Shown here: positions 38,085 through 48,524 of the stretch, piece after piece
Numbering within the stretch: the first letter of the stretch is position 1
Layout of the letters: every line of letters starts with the position of its first letter
Notes under the pieces: model-generated
What the model was told of the DNA's origin: nothing
The model's input: only the letters and a program-made list of their open reading frames with translations
Databases searched by the model: none
Source: Leptospira limi
GTDB lineage: Bacteria; Spirochaetota; Leptospiria; Leptospirales; Leptospiraceae
Length of the DNA: 64,000 nucleotides
Assembly (NCBI RefSeq): GCF_026151395.1
Contig: NZ_JAMQPV010000001.1
Coordinates: 1,653,501 to 1,717,500 of the forward strand
Reading direction: 5' to 3'
Program-made: the position numbers and the translations under genes

Positions 38085-39014
38085 TTGAAAACCATCTTCA
38101 TTTCGGAAGGGGACCCGACAAGTATCAATTACGAACTTCTGGGTTCTTCCTTCCCACTCTTAACATCTTTAGGAAAACACCACCGCATTTACCTCATCCG
38201 AGGGCCTCACAACCAAACCCTTTCCAAGGCCAAACAGCTCACAAAACCCGTAGACGAACCTGGATTTTATTCGATTGCCTGGGGGACGGGAAAACCCAAA
38301 TCTTTTGTCCTTGGGAAACCATCCAAAACCTCAGGGAAAATGGCATATGACTCACTCCTTGCGACCATCGACTTCCAAAAACAATTTGGAGGAGATCTTA
38401 TCACTCTCCCTCTTTCCAAAGAGTGGGTACAAAAAGCTGGGGTGAGGGGATTTCGTGGCCATACGGAAACTTTGGCAGAGACTTACAAACGACCAACTTT
38501 TATGATGATGTCTGGGGAAAAGCTGAATGTGATTCCCTTAACCACCCATGTCCCTTTGAAGGATGTTGTGAAAGAACTAAAAACATTCGATTGGAAAGAA
38601 CTAAAGAATGCCATCCTTCGTTCTCCCTACTTAAACCAACCTACCATCGGTTACCTTGGCTTAAACCCTCATGCAGGAGAAGGTGGAAAAATTGGAACAG
38701 AAGAACTCACCATTCTAAAAACGGGAGTTGGTGTGCTCAGAAAAGCAAAATTGACAGTGGAAGGTCCACTTTCTGCTGATTCTGCATTTTTACCGGGAGC
38801 GAAGGCGTACGATTTGTATTTGGCAGGTTACCATGACCAAGGTCTCATCCCATTTAAATTGCTTGAAGGAAAGAAGGGTGTGAACATAACCTTAGGTCTG
38901 GATTTCACACGAGTGTCCCCTGACCATGGAACTGCCTTTGGCATTGCCGGAAAAAGATGTGCTGATCCCACGGGACTCATCTCCTGTTTAGAACGACTTG
39001 TGGAGACAAAATAA
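38085..39014 (+). CDS. pdxA: 4-hydroxythreonine-4-phosphate dehydrogenase
   Basis: 309 residues; NAD-dependent oxidation in the DXP-dependent pathway to pyridoxal phosphate. Motifs GHTETLAE, GYLGLNPHAGEGG, YLAGYHDQGLIPFK and RVSPDHGTAFGIAGK supply the metal and substrate ligands. The N-terminus (TIFISEGDPTSINYELL) is the usual 'GDPxGIGPE' region in diverged form. Starts with TTG right after the bactofilin stop codon, so expression is tied to it. Confidence 0.9.
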   Translation: MKTIFISEGDPTSINYELLGSSFPLLTSLGKHHRIYLIRGPHNQTLSKAKQLTKPVDEPGFYSIAWGTGKPKSFVLGKPSKTSGKMAYDSLLATIDFQKQFGGDLITLPLSKEWVQKAGVRGFRGHTETLAETYKRPTFMMMSGEKLNVIPLTTHVPLKDVVKELKTFDWKELKNAILRSPYLNQPTIGYLGLNPHAGEGGKIGTEELTILKTGVGVLRKAKLTVEGPLSADSAFLPGAKAYDLYLAGYHDQGLIPFKLLEGKKGVNITLGLDFTRVSPDHGTAFGIAGKRCADPTGLISCLERLVETK

Positions 39015-39021
39015 AACCAAT

Positions 39022-39444
39022 ATGACTCTTTTGGAAACCTTAGCTTTTCCCGTTTTATTCATTTGGTTTGTGGGACTGCTTCTCACTTTTTTCCGAAGGG
39101 ACCTTGAACCACATTGGAAGTTCTTTTTCTTTCTTGTATTTTGTTTTTACCTAGTTCAATTTTTCCCTGAGTTTTGGTTTGGGGTCACTAGATGGAAGGA
39201 AAACCCCAAAGGGGAAGTGCTCCAGTGGATTTCTGCCATGGGGAATTCCATTTATGTGTTTTTGTTTTTTTTATGGCCCCTTGTTCTCATACGAATTTAT
39301 TATTCCGCATCCAATAATTTAAGTAAAACCTTGATCCCAACACTTGCCTATGGGACGGTTCTGTATTGGGCATTATTTTTTCTTTGGACCTTGTATTCAA
39401 AAGAGTTCAATGAATGGCTTCATCAAATATTTGCAAATAAGTAA
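39022..39444 (+). CDS. Small multi-span membrane protein
   Basis: 140 residues from the ATG giving MTLLETLAFP. Four hydrophobic segments are visible (about 4-22, 34-52, 70-92, 105-122), with aromatic-rich composition. Family not recognised. It lies 7 bases after pdxA and 15 before the aminotransferase gene, so it is part of the same run of genes. Confidence 0.7.
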   Translation: MTLLETLAFPVLFIWFVGLLLTFFRRDLEPHWKFFFFLVFCFYLVQFFPEFWFGVTRWKENPKGEVLQWISAMGNSIYVFLFFLWPLVLIRIYYSASNNLSKTLIPTLAYGTVLYWALFFLWTLYSKEFNEWLHQIFANK

Positions 39445-39459
39445 AGAAAAGGGCGAAAA

Positions 39460-40581
39460 ATGGCAGTTCCATTTATAGATATCAAACGATTTGAACCAGG
39501 ATTTTTGGACACCTGGAATGAAAAAGTAAAGTCCATGTCAGAAAACGCTCAGTTCATTGGTGGAAATGAAGTGACTGACTTAGAAACAAACCTTGCCACT
39601 TGGGCTGAAACCAAATATGCGATTGGTTGTGCGAATGGAACAGATGCCTTACAACTCGCGTTACGCGCTGTTGGTGTGGGTCGTGGTGATAAAGTATTAT
39701 TACCAGATTCTACTTTTTGGGCAACCTTCGAAGCGGTTGTAAATGTGGGAGGGGATCCTTACACAGTGGATACAAACCCAGTGGATTTACAAATGGATTT
39801 CCAAGTGTTCCAAGAAGCGGTCGAAAAAGTAAAACCAAAGGCAGCTCTTGTTGTTCATTTATATGGATGGGGAACTGCAAAGATTGAAGAACTCCGTAAG
39901 TTCTGCAAAGAAAAAAATGTAGCCCTCATTGAAGACGGAGCACAGTGTTTTGGTGTTAAACACAATGGAAAATCTCTCTACAAAGAGGCACTGATCTCAA
40001 CAACTTCCTTTTACCCTGCGAAGGTGTTAGGTGCTGCAGGTGATGGTGGTGCTGTCTTCACGAATGATGAAGAATTATCTGTTGTCACAAGACGCCTTGT
40101 AAACCACGGAAGAACTTCGCATTACGAACACGGACTTGTGGGTTGGAACTCAAGACTTGATTCGTTACAAGCAGCATTTCTCAATCTCTCACTAAAACAC
40201 TTACAAAAGAGAATCGAATCACGAAAGTCTTCACAAAACATCTATTATAAGGAATTACCAGGGCTTGGGATTGGAGTGATCCAACCTCCAAAAGGGTATG
40301 ATGAAAATGGATATTGTAATGTTACATTGGTGGATCCAGAAGTTCGTCCCAAAATTGAATCTGTCTTAAAAGAAAAAGGAATTGGTTTTGGAAACATCTA
40401 TCCAGGTGCGATGTCAGACCAACCAGGGGCTAAACCATACCTCATCGAACGATTTGGAAACGAAGGAAATGCCCGCCGGATTTCAAAATCAGTTCTCAAC
40501 TTTCCACTCTTTGCTTATATGACAAGTTCGGAAATGGATGAAGTGTTGAGTGCAATTAAGGCGTATAACGCTAGTAAATAA
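39460..40581 (+). CDS. DegT/DnrJ/EryC1/StrS-family sugar aminotransferase
   Basis: 373-residue PLP enzyme. [39 protein letters not shown] and [21 protein letters not shown] (Lys that binds PLP) are the family signatures. It would aminate a nucleotide-linked ketosugar for LPS or another glycan. No other nucleotide-sugar gene is close by, so the product is unknown. GGGCGAAAA lies before the ATG. Confidence 0.9.
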   Translation: MAVPFIDIKRFEPGFLDTWNEKVKSMSENAQFIGGNEVTDLETNLATWAETKYAIGCANGTDALQLALRAVGVGRGDKVLLPDSTFWATFEAVVNVGGDPYTVDTNPVDLQMDFQVFQEAVEKVKPKAALVVHLYGWGTAKIEELRKFCKEKNVALIEDGAQCFGVKHNGKSLYKEALISTTSFYPAKVLGAAGDGGAVFTNDEELSVVTRRLVNHGRTSHYEHGLVGWNSRLDSLQAAFLNLSLKHLQKRIESRKSSQNIYYKELPGLGIGVIQPPKGYDENGYCNVTLVDPEVRPKIESVLKEKGIGFGNIYPGAMSDQPGAKPYLIERFGNEGNARRISKSVLNFPLFAYMTSSEMDEVLSAIKAYNASK

Positions 40582-41351
40582 TGGAAAAACTTCGGGTAGG
40601 AGTCTTTTTATTCTTTTTACTCATCCTTGCGGTGTTAACCTTTAGTTTGTCTAAAAGTTGGCGCCTCTATGATGGTGGTTATGAAGTGACTGTGGAAAAC
40701 CCAGAGTCAAAGGAAAAAGACACCTCACCTGAACCGACTGACAGTTTAGATTTAGAAGATGGGAATGGTAAAATTTATTGGAAACAATACTTTATCTACC
40801 CACATGGACTTGTGACCGAATCAGGTGGATTTGGACCTGATGGCATATTAACACATGCGCGTAATTTATATTCAATTAGTTTAAAGGATGGAAAAATCCA
40901 AAAACTATTCCCTCATGATGTTTACATTTGGGATTTTTTTGTGGGTGAGTTTTCTAAAAAATCAGTGGCCAACACCATTGATGATCCAAAGGAAGATGTC
41001 CTACAAATTGAGAAAAAACTTTTGATCTTCGCTGTGACAGAAGATAGCAATTTGGATGGAGTCCTCAATTACAAAGACCACAAATTTGTGTATCTTTTTG
41101 ATCCAGAAACAAATAAATTAGATTCTGTTTTACCACAAGGGTATCATTTTAGAAAACTTTTATTTAATTCTTTGAGAAATCACCTAACTTTGATTTTGGG
41201 AAAAAATCCTGAACCTCAACAAAAAAATGTTAGGAAAAAACTCCCCGAACCAAACATCAAACTTCATGTATATGATTATGATGTTATCACGACCAAAGGG
41301 ATCTTGAGTGGTTCATTAGAGTCGCTGACAACTTCTGAACAAATTCATTAA
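40581..41351 (+). CDS. Hypothetical membrane-anchored protein
   Basis: 256 residues with an uncleaved-looking N-terminal helix (VGVFLFFLLILAVLTFSL), then an acidic linker and a beta-rich outer part (NSLRNHLTLILGKNP, ENKLDSVLPQGYHF). The phrase TEDSNLDGVLNYKDHKFVYLFD resembles a calcium-type DxNxDG loop. Family not recognised. Its ATG overlaps the stop of the aminotransferase by one base. Confidence 0.7.
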   Translation: MEKLRVGVFLFFLLILAVLTFSLSKSWRLYDGGYEVTVENPESKEKDTSPEPTDSLDLEDGNGKIYWKQYFIYPHGLVTESGGFGPDGILTHARNLYSISLKDGKIQKLFPHDVYIWDFFVGEFSKKSVANTIDDPKEDVLQIEKKLLIFAVTEDSNLDGVLNYKDHKFVYLFDPETNKLDSVLPQGYHFRKLLFNSLRNHLTLILGKNPEPQQKNVRKKLPEPNIKLHVYDYDVITTKGILSGSLESLTTSEQIH

Positions 41352-41417
41352 ATAAATCATTCTCTCGTAAAGCTTCGCGCACAAACATCATTTAAGTTTC
41401 CTACTAATTCAAAATAA

Positions 41418-41450
41418 AAAACCTCAATTTACATTGGGGTTTTCTTTTTA
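41418..41450. terminator. Bidirectional terminator between convergent genes
   Basis: AAAACCTCAAT (41418-41428) pairs with ATTGGGGTTTT (41433-41443) with one wobble pair and loop TTAC. T tracts follow on both strands (TCTTTTT on plus; TTTTTTATTTT on minus). It separates the gene ending at 41351 from sucA ending at 41526. Confidence 0.82.
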
Positions 41451-41525
41451 GTTTAGAAACAAATCAAGGGAAGTGGTTAAACCTGCAGAGTTATAACTCA
41501 AGTTGCCTGATCGTTCGGTTTTTGT

Positions 41526-44294
41526 TTAGGACAAAGCATCCTTTACCAAATCATCTTGTTCCTTTAAGTGAGTGACCACATGTCCACATGCAGGGCTTGG
41601 GAATTCTGAACGACCTGCGTAATGCAGACGTTTGTTTTCTGGCATCACTGCTTCGATTCGATCTCTCACAAAGAACCAAGCACCTTGGTTTTTTGGCTCT
41701 TCCTGAACCCATACAAATTTTTTCAGTTTTCCGTAACTGGTGATCATTTGTTTGATATGGTTTTCAGGGAAAGGGTAGAGTTGTTCGATACGAACGACTG
41801 CTACATTTTCTAATTTTTGGGCATCAATCGCCTTACGTAAGTCATAGTAAACCTTGCCAGAGCAGAAGAGTAACTTTTCTACTTTTTCTGGTTTTGCCAC
41901 TGGATCCGGAAGGATCTTTTTAAACGCACCCGTTGTGATATCTTCTAAACTAGAAGCTGCATCTTTCAACCGAAGGAGTGACTTCGGTGTCATGATGATG
42001 AGTGGTTTTCTAAAACTTTGTAGGATTTGGCGTCGAAGGATATGGAAGTATTGTGCTGGAGTGGTGAGGTTTGCCACTTGGATGTTGTCGAGTGCACATA
42101 GTTGTAAGAACCTCTCAAGCCTTGCGGATGAGTGTTCTGGACCTTGGCCTTCGTAACCATGTGGTAATAAACAAACAAGACCCGACATCCTTTGCCATTT
42201 GATTTCAGAACTGGAAATGAACTGGTCAAAGATCACCTGCGCGTTGTTAGCAAAGTCGCCAAATTGTGCTTCCCACATCACAAGGCTACTTGGATCCGCA
42301 AGGGAATAACCATACTCAAAACCTAAACAAGAGTATTCCGAAAGGGATGAGTTTACAATTTCGATCTTTGCTTGTTTGTCGCTGATATGGTTGAGAAGGG
42401 TAAGTTTTTTCCCATTCACAATATCCGAGAGTGTTGCGTGCCTATGAGAGAATGTTCCCCGTTGCGCATCTTGGCCCCCAAGTCGGATTGGAAATCCATT
42501 TTCCAAAATGGAACCAAAGGAAAGTGATTCCGCAAATCCCCAATCAATCGGAAGTTCACCAGCCCCCATTTTTTTACGGTCTTCCAACACTTTGATGTGT
42601 TTTGGATTGGCTGTAAATCCTTCTGGTAGGGTAGTCACTGCTTTCACAATGCCACCTAATTGTTGTTGGAGGAGTTCCGTATGGACATCAGAATCGAGTG
42701 GCTCTTTGGTGTATCTCGACCAAACCCCGCCTAGCGTATCCACTGTAATGCGAGTGTCTTTTTCCTTTGCTTGTTGGAAGGAAGTTTCAAGTCCTTGTTG
42801 GATTCCGTCTTTGATGAATTGGATTTCTTCTTTTGTAATGTCCCCACGTTGCAATAAAGTCTCTTCGTAAAGAGAAATAGTTTTGGGGTGTTTTTTGATG
42901 ATGTCATACATCTGAGGTTGAGTGAACGTTGGTTCGTCAGTTTCGTTGTGACCAAGCCTTCTGTAACATATCAAATCGATGATTACATCTTTTTTGAATT
43001 TTTGACGGTATTCTAACGCAAGTTTTGTGACACGGTATGCTGCTTCTGGGTCGTCTCCATTCACATGGAAAATAGGAACTTGGAAACCTTTTGCAAGGTC
43101 TGTTGCATACAATGTGGATCTAGATTCACTTGGGAGAGTGGTGAATCCAATTTGGTTATTGATCACAATGTGAAAAGTTCCGCCTACCGTATACCCTTCT
43201 AGGTTCATCATGTTGAGTGTTTCTGCGACAACACCTTGGCCCGCAAACGCGGCATCCCCATGGATGGCAACTGGCATAAATTTCGAACGGTCCATGTCCT
43301 TTGCCATTTCTTGGCGTGCACGAACCGATCCAAAAATCACTGGGTCTACGGCTTCTAAGTGAGAAGGGTTAAAGGCAAGGGAAAGTTTGACTTCTTTTCC
43401 ATAATGGGTCATCACATGGTTAGAATAACCGAGATGGTATTTTACGTCCGCGTATCCTAATTGGCCTGGGTTTAGTTTTTCTTCAAACTCAGCAAAGATA
43501 AGACCTGCAGGTTTACGGATAATGTTCACAAGAACATTGAGTCGTCCCCTGTGAGCCATACCAATAACAAGGGCATCCATTTTATGACCACCCGCTTCTT
43601 CCACAAGGGTGTCAAGCATTGGGATCATGGTTTCTCCACCTTCGAGAGAAAAACGTTTTTTCCCTACGAACTTTTTCGCGAGGAAGTTTTCAAAACTATC
43701 TGCTTGGTATAATTTTTCAAACAAACGTAAGGCGGTCTTTTTGCTGATCGGTTCGTTGTTGGCAAGTGGTTCCATTCGGTTTTGTAACCACTCCCGTTCC
43801 TCATCATTGACAAGGTAGTAGTGTTCACAGCCAATCGAACCACAATACGTTTTTTCAAACCAATTTATGACATTCTGTAATTTGGTTTTTCCAAGATTGG
43901 AAATTCCAGAATCCACTTCCGTGTCTAAGTCAGTTTGTTTCAGGGCTTTAATTTTAAGATCAATGAATTCACGATTGGGTTTGTTGATGCCAAGCGGATC
44001 GAGATTTGCTGCTAAGTGACCTTGCCTTCTGTATGCATTGAGAAGGTTGATGATACCAAAATCACTGAGAGATGAGTCTTTACGGTGTTCGGTAGACGTG
44101 TAGTTTACATATCCATTTCCATTGAACCCACTTCCATTCGAACCATTGTTCGAAACTGAGGACCTTTCTAATTCCCCAAAAAAATCGATCCAATCCTTTG
44201 TTAAAGAAGATGGATCTTCCTTAAACTGTTTGTAATACTCTTCCAATAATACAACGTTATCGCCGTATAAACTCATCATCTGATCGGTTGTCAT
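41526..44294 (-). CDS. sucA: 2-oxoglutarate dehydrogenase E1 component
   Basis: 922 residues; thiamine-diphosphate-dependent decarboxylase of the TCA cycle. Blocks include [16 protein letters not shown] at the N-terminus, [61 protein letters not shown] and [30 protein letters not shown]. Length is close to E. coli SucA (933). It is last in the operon, after sucB and lpdA, which reverses the usual sucA-sucB order. Confidence 0.97.
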   Translation of the reverse strand: MTTDQMMSLYGDNVVLLEEYYKQFKEDPSSLTKDWIDFFGELERSSVSNNGSNGSGFNGNGYVNYTSTEHRKDSSLSDFGIINLLNAYRRQGHLAANLDPLGINKPNREFIDLKIKALKQTDLDTEVDSGISNLGKTKLQNVINWFEKTYCGSIGCEHYYLVNDEEREWLQNRMEPLANNEPISKKTALRLFEKLYQADSFENFLAKKFVGKKRFSLEGGETMIPMLDTLVEEAGGHKMDALVIGMAHRGRLNVLVNIIRKPAGLIFAEFEEKLNPGQLGYADVKYHLGYSNHVMTHYGKEVKLSLAFNPSHLEAVDPVIFGSVRARQEMAKDMDRSKFMPVAIHGDAAFAGQGVVAETLNMMNLEGYTVGGTFHIVINNQIGFTTLPSESRSTLYATDLAKGFQVPIFHVNGDDPEAAYRVTKLALEYRQKFKKDVIIDLICYRRLGHNETDEPTFTQPQMYDIIKKHPKTISLYEETLLQRGDITKEEIQFIKDGIQQGLETSFQQAKEKDTRITVDTLGGVWSRYTKEPLDSDVHTELLQQQLGGIVKAVTTLPEGFTANPKHIKVLEDRKKMGAGELPIDWGFAESLSFGSILENGFPIRLGGQDAQRGTFSHRHATLSDIVNGKKLTLLNHISDKQAKIEIVNSSLSEYSCLGFEYGYSLADPSSLVMWEAQFGDFANNAQVIFDQFISSSEIKWQRMSGLVCLLPHGYEGQGPEHSSARLERFLQLCALDNIQVANLTTPAQYFHILRRQILQSFRKPLIIMTPKSLLRLKDAASSLEDITTGAFKKILPDPVAKPEKVEKLLFCSGKVYYDLRKAIDAQKLENVAVVRIEQLYPFPENHIKQMITSYGKLKKFVWVQEEPKNQGAWFFVRDRIEAVMPENKRLHYAGRSEFPSPACGHVVTHLKEQDDLVKDALS

Positions 44295-44328
44295 ATAATC
44301 TCCCTAAAACAACAAAACAACTGTTATG

Positions 44329-45735
44329 TTACGAATGGATGGACCATTTCGCATCAGCATCCATCGCCGCTTCTCTGAGGACTTCAGAAAGAGTGGGGTG
44401 AGCATGTGTAGAACGAGCTATGTCTTCTGCACTGGCACCAAACTCAAACGCAACTGCGGCTTCTGCAATCATGTCAGATGCTCTCGGTCCTACGATGTAA
44501 ACCCCAAGGAGTTTGTCCGTTTTTTTGTCAGCAAGGACTTTTACTTGTCCATCGGTTTCGTTCATGGCCTTAGCACGTGCATTGGGTTTGAACATGTATT
44601 TACCCACTTTGTATTCAATGCCTTTGGCTTTTAGTTCTTCTTCCCCAAGTCCTACCCAAGCCACTTCTGGCCAAGTGTAAACGATCCATGGGATGGCTTT
44701 GTAATTCACATGACCATACTTTCCACAAATGAGTTCCGCAACAGCAATCCCTTCGTCTTCTGCTTTGTGTGCAAGCATCGGACCATCAATCACGTCCCCA
44801 ATGGCATAAATATTAGGAATGTTCGTTTGGAATTTGTTAGGTTCTACTTTGATGCGACCACGGTCAGTCATCTCGACACCAATTTCTTTGGCACCAAGTC
44901 CATCTGTATTCGGACGACGGCCAATCGAAACAAGCACCTTGTCTCCTTCGAGGATGGTTTTTTTCCCATCTTTGCCTTCGATTTCGACTTCTACTTTTTT
45001 CCCTTTTACCTTAGCACCATGCACTTTGGTTTCAAAGAGAAAATTGATTCCTTGCCCAGTAAGAAGTCTTTCCGCAAGACTTGCCATCGCTTGGTCTGCC
45101 GTTCCAAAGAGGCGTGGCATGAGTTCCACCACAGTGACTTTTGCACCAAGTCGTAACCAAACAGATCCAAGCTCAAGACCAATGACCCCTGCACCTACAA
45201 TGATGAGGTGTTCGGGAACTGCATCGAGAGCAATGGCGTGGTCTGAGGTAACAATGTTTTTTCCATCCACAGGGAGTGGTGGGATTTCAATCGGAGAAGA
45301 TCCGGAGGCAATGATGATGTTCGTTCCAGAAATGGATTCTTTTTTCCCATCTTCTGCAGTGATCGAAATTTCGTTTTTGGAAATGAAACTAGCATGACCC
45401 AAATAACGAGTGATTTTATTTTTTTTCATCAGGTAGTCAACACCCGATGTCACTTCACTTACCACTTTGTCTTTACGAGCCATCATCTTCGCGATGTCGA
45501 TTTTGACATCTTTCACTGAGATTCCATGGTCACTTAATTTGTGTTTGGTTTTGTGATACTCTTCTGAAGAATCGAGAAGGGCTTTGGAAGGAATACAACC
45601 TACGTTGAGACAAGTCCCTCCGAGAGTTTTTCTTTTTTCGATAATGGCTACTTTTTTCCCGAGTTGGGCTGCGCGAACCGCAGCCACATACCCACCAGGA
45701 CCTGCACCAATGACAACGATATCATATTGTTCCAT
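44329..45735 (-). CDS. lpdA: Dihydrolipoamide dehydrogenase (E3)
   Basis: 468-residue FAD enzyme that reoxidises dihydrolipoyl groups with [14 protein letters not shown] is the FAD loop. The redox disulfide is C42/C47 in [30 protein letters not shown] residues bind NAD. The catalytic His-Glu pair is in [13 protein letters not shown]. It is placed 8 bases after sucB and 34 before sucA, so it serves the 2-oxoglutarate complex, though E3 is often shared with other complexes. Confidence 0.97.
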   Translation of the reverse strand: MEQYDIVVIGAGPGGYVAAVRAAQLGKKVAIIEKRKTLGGTCLNVGCIPSKALLDSSEEYHKTKHKLSDHGISVKDVKIDIAKMMARKDKVVSEVTSGVDYLMKKNKITRYLGHASFISKNEISITAEDGKKESISGTNIIIASGSSPIEIPPLPVDGKNIVTSDHAIALDAVPEHLIIVGAGVIGLELGSVWLRLGAKVTVVELMPRLFGTADQAMASLAERLLTGQGINFLFETKVHGAKVKGKKVEVEIEGKDGKKTILEGDKVLVSIGRRPNTDGLGAKEIGVEMTDRGRIKVEPNKFQTNIPNIYAIGDVIDGPMLAHKAEDEGIAVAELICGKYGHVNYKAIPWIVYTWPEVAWVGLGEEELKAKGIEYKVGKYMFKPNARAKAMNETDGQVKVLADKKTDKLLGVYIVGPRASDMIAEAAVAFEFGASAEDIARSTHAHPTLSEVLREAAMDADAKWSIHS

Positions 45736-45743
45736 ATTGGTAA

Positions 45744-46976
45744 CTATACCTCAAAGAGGAGTCTTGTTGGATCCTCTACCATTTCTTTGATCTTCACTAG
45801 GAACTGCACCGCTTCCTTTCCATCCACAATTCTGTGGTCATAAGAAAGAGCAAGATACATCATCGGACGAATGACAATTTGGTCATTCACAACTACCGCA
45901 CGTTTGACGATGTTATGCATTCCAAGAATTCCTGATTGTGGAGGGTTGAGGATTGGTGTCGACATCATCGAACCATACACACCACCGTTGGAAATGGAGA
46001 ACGTTCCGCCTTCCATGTCTTCGAGAGAAATTTTTCCGTCTTTGACTTTTCCGGCAAGCCTTGCGATCTCTTGTTCGATTTGTGCAAAACTGAGAAGGTC
46101 AGCATTACGAACAATCGGAACCACAAGTCCTTTTGGCCCACCCACTGCGACTCCGATGTCATAGTAGTTTTTGTAGACAATGTCTGTTCCACGGATCTCT
46201 GCGTTAATGGCAGGATATGCTTTTAATGCTGCCACTGCAGCTTTGGTAAAGAGTGACATGAAACCAAGACCCACACCGTGAGTTTCTTTGAACTTGTCTT
46301 TGTATTTATTGCGAAGTTCCATGATCGGCGCCATATCCACTTCGTTAAACGTAGTGAGAATCGCTGCCGTGTGTTGTGCGCTCACAAGCCTGCTTGCAAT
46401 CGTTTGGCGGAGTTTTGTCATTGGCACAACGGTTTCTCTTGGGCCAGCGTTTGCCGATACCACTACTGCTTTTGGAATCTCTGGGCTTGGTGACGCGGCC
46501 TTAGAAGGAGCAGCGGAACTGGAACCACCTTTTTCCATATAAAGGATTACATCTTCTTTTGTGATTTGTCCGTTACGACCGGTGCCAGTAATTTTTGAGG
46601 CATCTAATTTATTTTCTTCAATGAGTTTACGAGCAGCAGGAGGAAGTTCCTCATTCACTTTGCCTGTGTTAGGTTGTGCGCTTGGTGTTTCTGCTTTTGG
46701 AGCTGGGGTATTGGAACTTGCTTGCGCAGAAGCCACGGCACCTTCTTCGATGGCACCAATGATGTCTCTCACGTGCACCACATCCCCCACCTTTTTAGAG
46801 ATGGATTTTAATACCCCTGAGGTAGGAGCAGGAATTTCTAATGAGACTTTGTCTGTTTCTAAAATGGCGAGTACTTCGTCTACTTTGACAGCATCGCCTT
46901 CTTTTTTGGTCCAAGCACTGATAGTCGCTTCGGTTACGGATTCCCCCATCTCGGGGACTTTGATGTCTATTGCCAT
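45744..46976 (-). CDS. sucB: 2-oxoglutarate dehydrogenase E2, dihydrolipoyl succinyltransferase
   Basis: 410 residues. One lipoyl domain with K43 in [12 protein letters not shown], an Ala/Pro-rich linker (80-115), a peripheral subunit-binding domain ([33 protein letters not shown], about 110-142) and a catalytic domain ending [16 protein letters not shown] with the active-site His. The lipoyl lysine could be a target of the lipoate ligase in this window. First gene of the sucB-lpdA-sucA operon. Confidence 0.97.
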   Translation of the reverse strand: MAIDIKVPEMGESVTEATISAWTKKEGDAVKVDEVLAILETDKVSLEIPAPTSGVLKSISKKVGDVVHVRDIIGAIEEGAVASAQASSNTPAPKAETPSAQPNTGKVNEELPPAARKLIEENKLDASKITGTGRNGQITKEDVILYMEKGGSSSAAPSKAASPSPEIPKAVVVSANAGPRETVVPMTKLRQTIASRLVSAQHTAAILTTFNEVDMAPIMELRNKYKDKFKETHGVGLGFMSLFTKAAVAALKAYPAINAEIRGTDIVYKNYYDIGVAVGGPKGLVVPIVRNADLLSFAQIEQEIARLAGKVKDGKISLEDMEGGTFSISNGGVYGSMMSTPILNPPQSGILGMHNIVKRAVVVNDQIVIRPMMYLALSYDHRIVDGKEAVQFLVKIKEMVEDPTRLLFEV

Positions 46977-47134
46977 GAAATATTCCTTAGCAGGTTTTTA
47001 GAGAAAAATAGCGTTGTTGAGGAGTGAGATCCCATTTGAATCTAAGACTACGGTAACTTGTCGGAAGGTAAAAACGCAAGCGGAAAAAACGAAAAGACCT
47101 TGAGTTTCAGTTTAGCCGACATTCTGTAGCAAGT

Positions 47135-47668
47135 ATGATCCGTTCTTTCCAAGGCCATACTCCTTCCATCCATCCTACGGCTTGGGTGGCTCCTTCTGCC
47201 GATATTTTAGGCAAGGTTAGCATCGGGGAAGAGTCCTCGATTTGGTTCCAATGTGTGTTACGAGGAGACGTAAATACCATCACGATTGGCAAACATGTGA
47301 ATATCCAAGACATGACCCTCGTACATGTGGCAAGAGATTTGTATCCTGTCACGATTGGGGATTATGTATCGATCGGCCACCATGCGACCATCCACGGTTG
47401 TGTATTGAAAGACTATAGTTTTGTGGGGATGGGAGCCATGCTCATGGACGATGTGGAAATCGGGGAGTGGTCTTTTGTGGGGGCCGGGTCCCTTGTCCCG
47501 CCTGGGAAAAAAATCCCACCAGGAGTTCTCGTGATGGGTAGCCCCGCCAAAATCATCCGAGACATCACAGACAAAGACCGCGAGATCATCACCCGTACGG
47601 CAAACAATTATACCAAGTACAAAGAAAACTATCGCAACGAAGGGATTGGGGGCACATCCCTTTCCTAA
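47135..47668 (+). CDS. Gamma-carbonic anhydrase family protein
   Basis: 177 residues forming a left-handed beta helix of hexapeptide repeats ([29 protein letters not shown]). Likely zinc ligands are H64 (TLVH), H82 and H87 (IGHHATIH), with the same five-residue gap as in the archaeal Cam enzyme. The glutamate of Cam's proton shuttle is not obvious, as in YrdA/PaaY-like members, so activity is uncertain. Divergent from sucB. The stop codon lies in a hairpin loop. Confidence 0.85.
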   Translation: MIRSFQGHTPSIHPTAWVAPSADILGKVSIGEESSIWFQCVLRGDVNTITIGKHVNIQDMTLVHVARDLYPVTIGDYVSIGHHATIHGCVLKDYSFVGMGAMLMDDVEIGEWSFVGAGSLVPPGKKIPPGVLVMGSPAKIIRDITDKDREIITRTANNYTKYKENYRNEGIGGTSLS

Positions 47669-47746
47669 CGGAAAGGGACCGGGTGATCCGCTTCAATCTT
47701 TCGCTTACGCGAAAGGATTTCCGCTACTCCCCCTTGCGCGGAAATC
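47657..47746. repeat. Cluster of three consecutive hairpins
   Basis: Hairpin A: TCCCTTTCC (47657-47665) with GGAAAGGGA (47670-47678), loop TAAC. Hairpin B: CTTTCGC (47698-47704) with GCGAAAG (47709-47715), loop TTAC. Hairpin C: GATTTCCGC (47716-47724) with GCGGAAATC (47738-47746). All three stems are perfect. There is no T tract. The block lies between the carbonic-anhydrase stop and the next lipoprotein gene. Confidence 0.72.
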
Positions 47747-47788
47747 AGCTTGCAGATGAGATGGTTGTATGCCAGAATTACGAGACGT

Positions 47789-48430
47789 ATGCAATTCGTG
47801 ATTCGGTGTTTTTTCTCTTTTGTTTTCCTTAGTTTTATTTCCTGCAATTTTCATTATTTTGCGTTGGCAAATGAATCGAATCAAACGGCTGTTGACCTAG
47901 ATAAAATCACTGGTGATAAAATCAGATTCCATCTCATCCGTGTTGAAGAAACTTCGAAAGCCAATTTGTACAATTCACCTGGACTGGAATTTGAACTGGC
48001 AAAATCAAAACTTTTCAAACTCAGTCGGACTTCCAAATTAAACCTTACCTATACAACCCAAACAGGCACGGATTCAGCAGGTATTTCTGCGGTTTTGTTT
48101 TTACTCACCCTTGGTATTTTCCCTTCGTTTGTGGAAACCCATTCCAATGTGACCTTCACACTGATGGATCGCGAAGACAAAAAAATCATACGTGATTACA
48201 CATACCCAATCCAAGGTCGTAGGATTGTTTCTTGGTTAACGATTCCGTTTTATATTGTCCTTCCCATTTTCTCGGATTCTGTGGATGGGGGTTCAAATTT
48301 TGAAACTTCTAATGTATCCTTACGGATGTTAGTGGAAAAATTTGAATCTGATTTGGCAAAAGACTGTTTGGAAAATCCAGAGTTACTCGAAACCTTACGA
48401 AACAAAGGAAACGAATCCATCGATCTTTGA
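47789..48430 (+). CDS. Hypothetical lipoprotein
   Basis: 213 residues from the ATG giving MQFVIRCFF; an earlier in-frame ATG at 47750 would add 13 residues and run into the hairpin block. The signal ends FVFLSFISC, a lipobox with Cys19. The mature part has two hydrophobic stretches (AGISAVLFLLTLGIFPSF and VSWLTIPFYIVLPIF), with beta strands between. Family not recognised. Confidence 0.7.
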   Translation: MQFVIRCFFSFVFLSFISCNFHYFALANESNQTAVDLDKITGDKIRFHLIRVEETSKANLYNSPGLEFELAKSKLFKLSRTSKLNLTYTTQTGTDSAGISAVLFLLTLGIFPSFVETHSNVTFTLMDREDKKIIRDYTYPIQGRRIVSWLTIPFYIVLPIFSDSVDGGSNFETSNVSLRMLVEKFESDLAKDCLENPELLETLRNKGNESIDL

Positions 48431-48524
48431 AATCCTTTGTTCTTTGGTCAGACTGTTTTAGTTTAACGGAATGTGTCTATAACCAATAAGACTAACGTTA
48501 CTGTAGATTTTGATCTTTTAAGAT

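Noticed and set aside
44819..45397. 192-codon open frame antisense to lpdA
   Set aside because: Codon-bias shadow of lpdA; no homology features and no start signal.
46561..47001. 146-codon open frame antisense to sucB
   Set aside because: It mirrors the sucB lipoyl and linker region, has no ribosome site and reads as low-complexity Ala/Ser/Pro; sucB is unmistakable.
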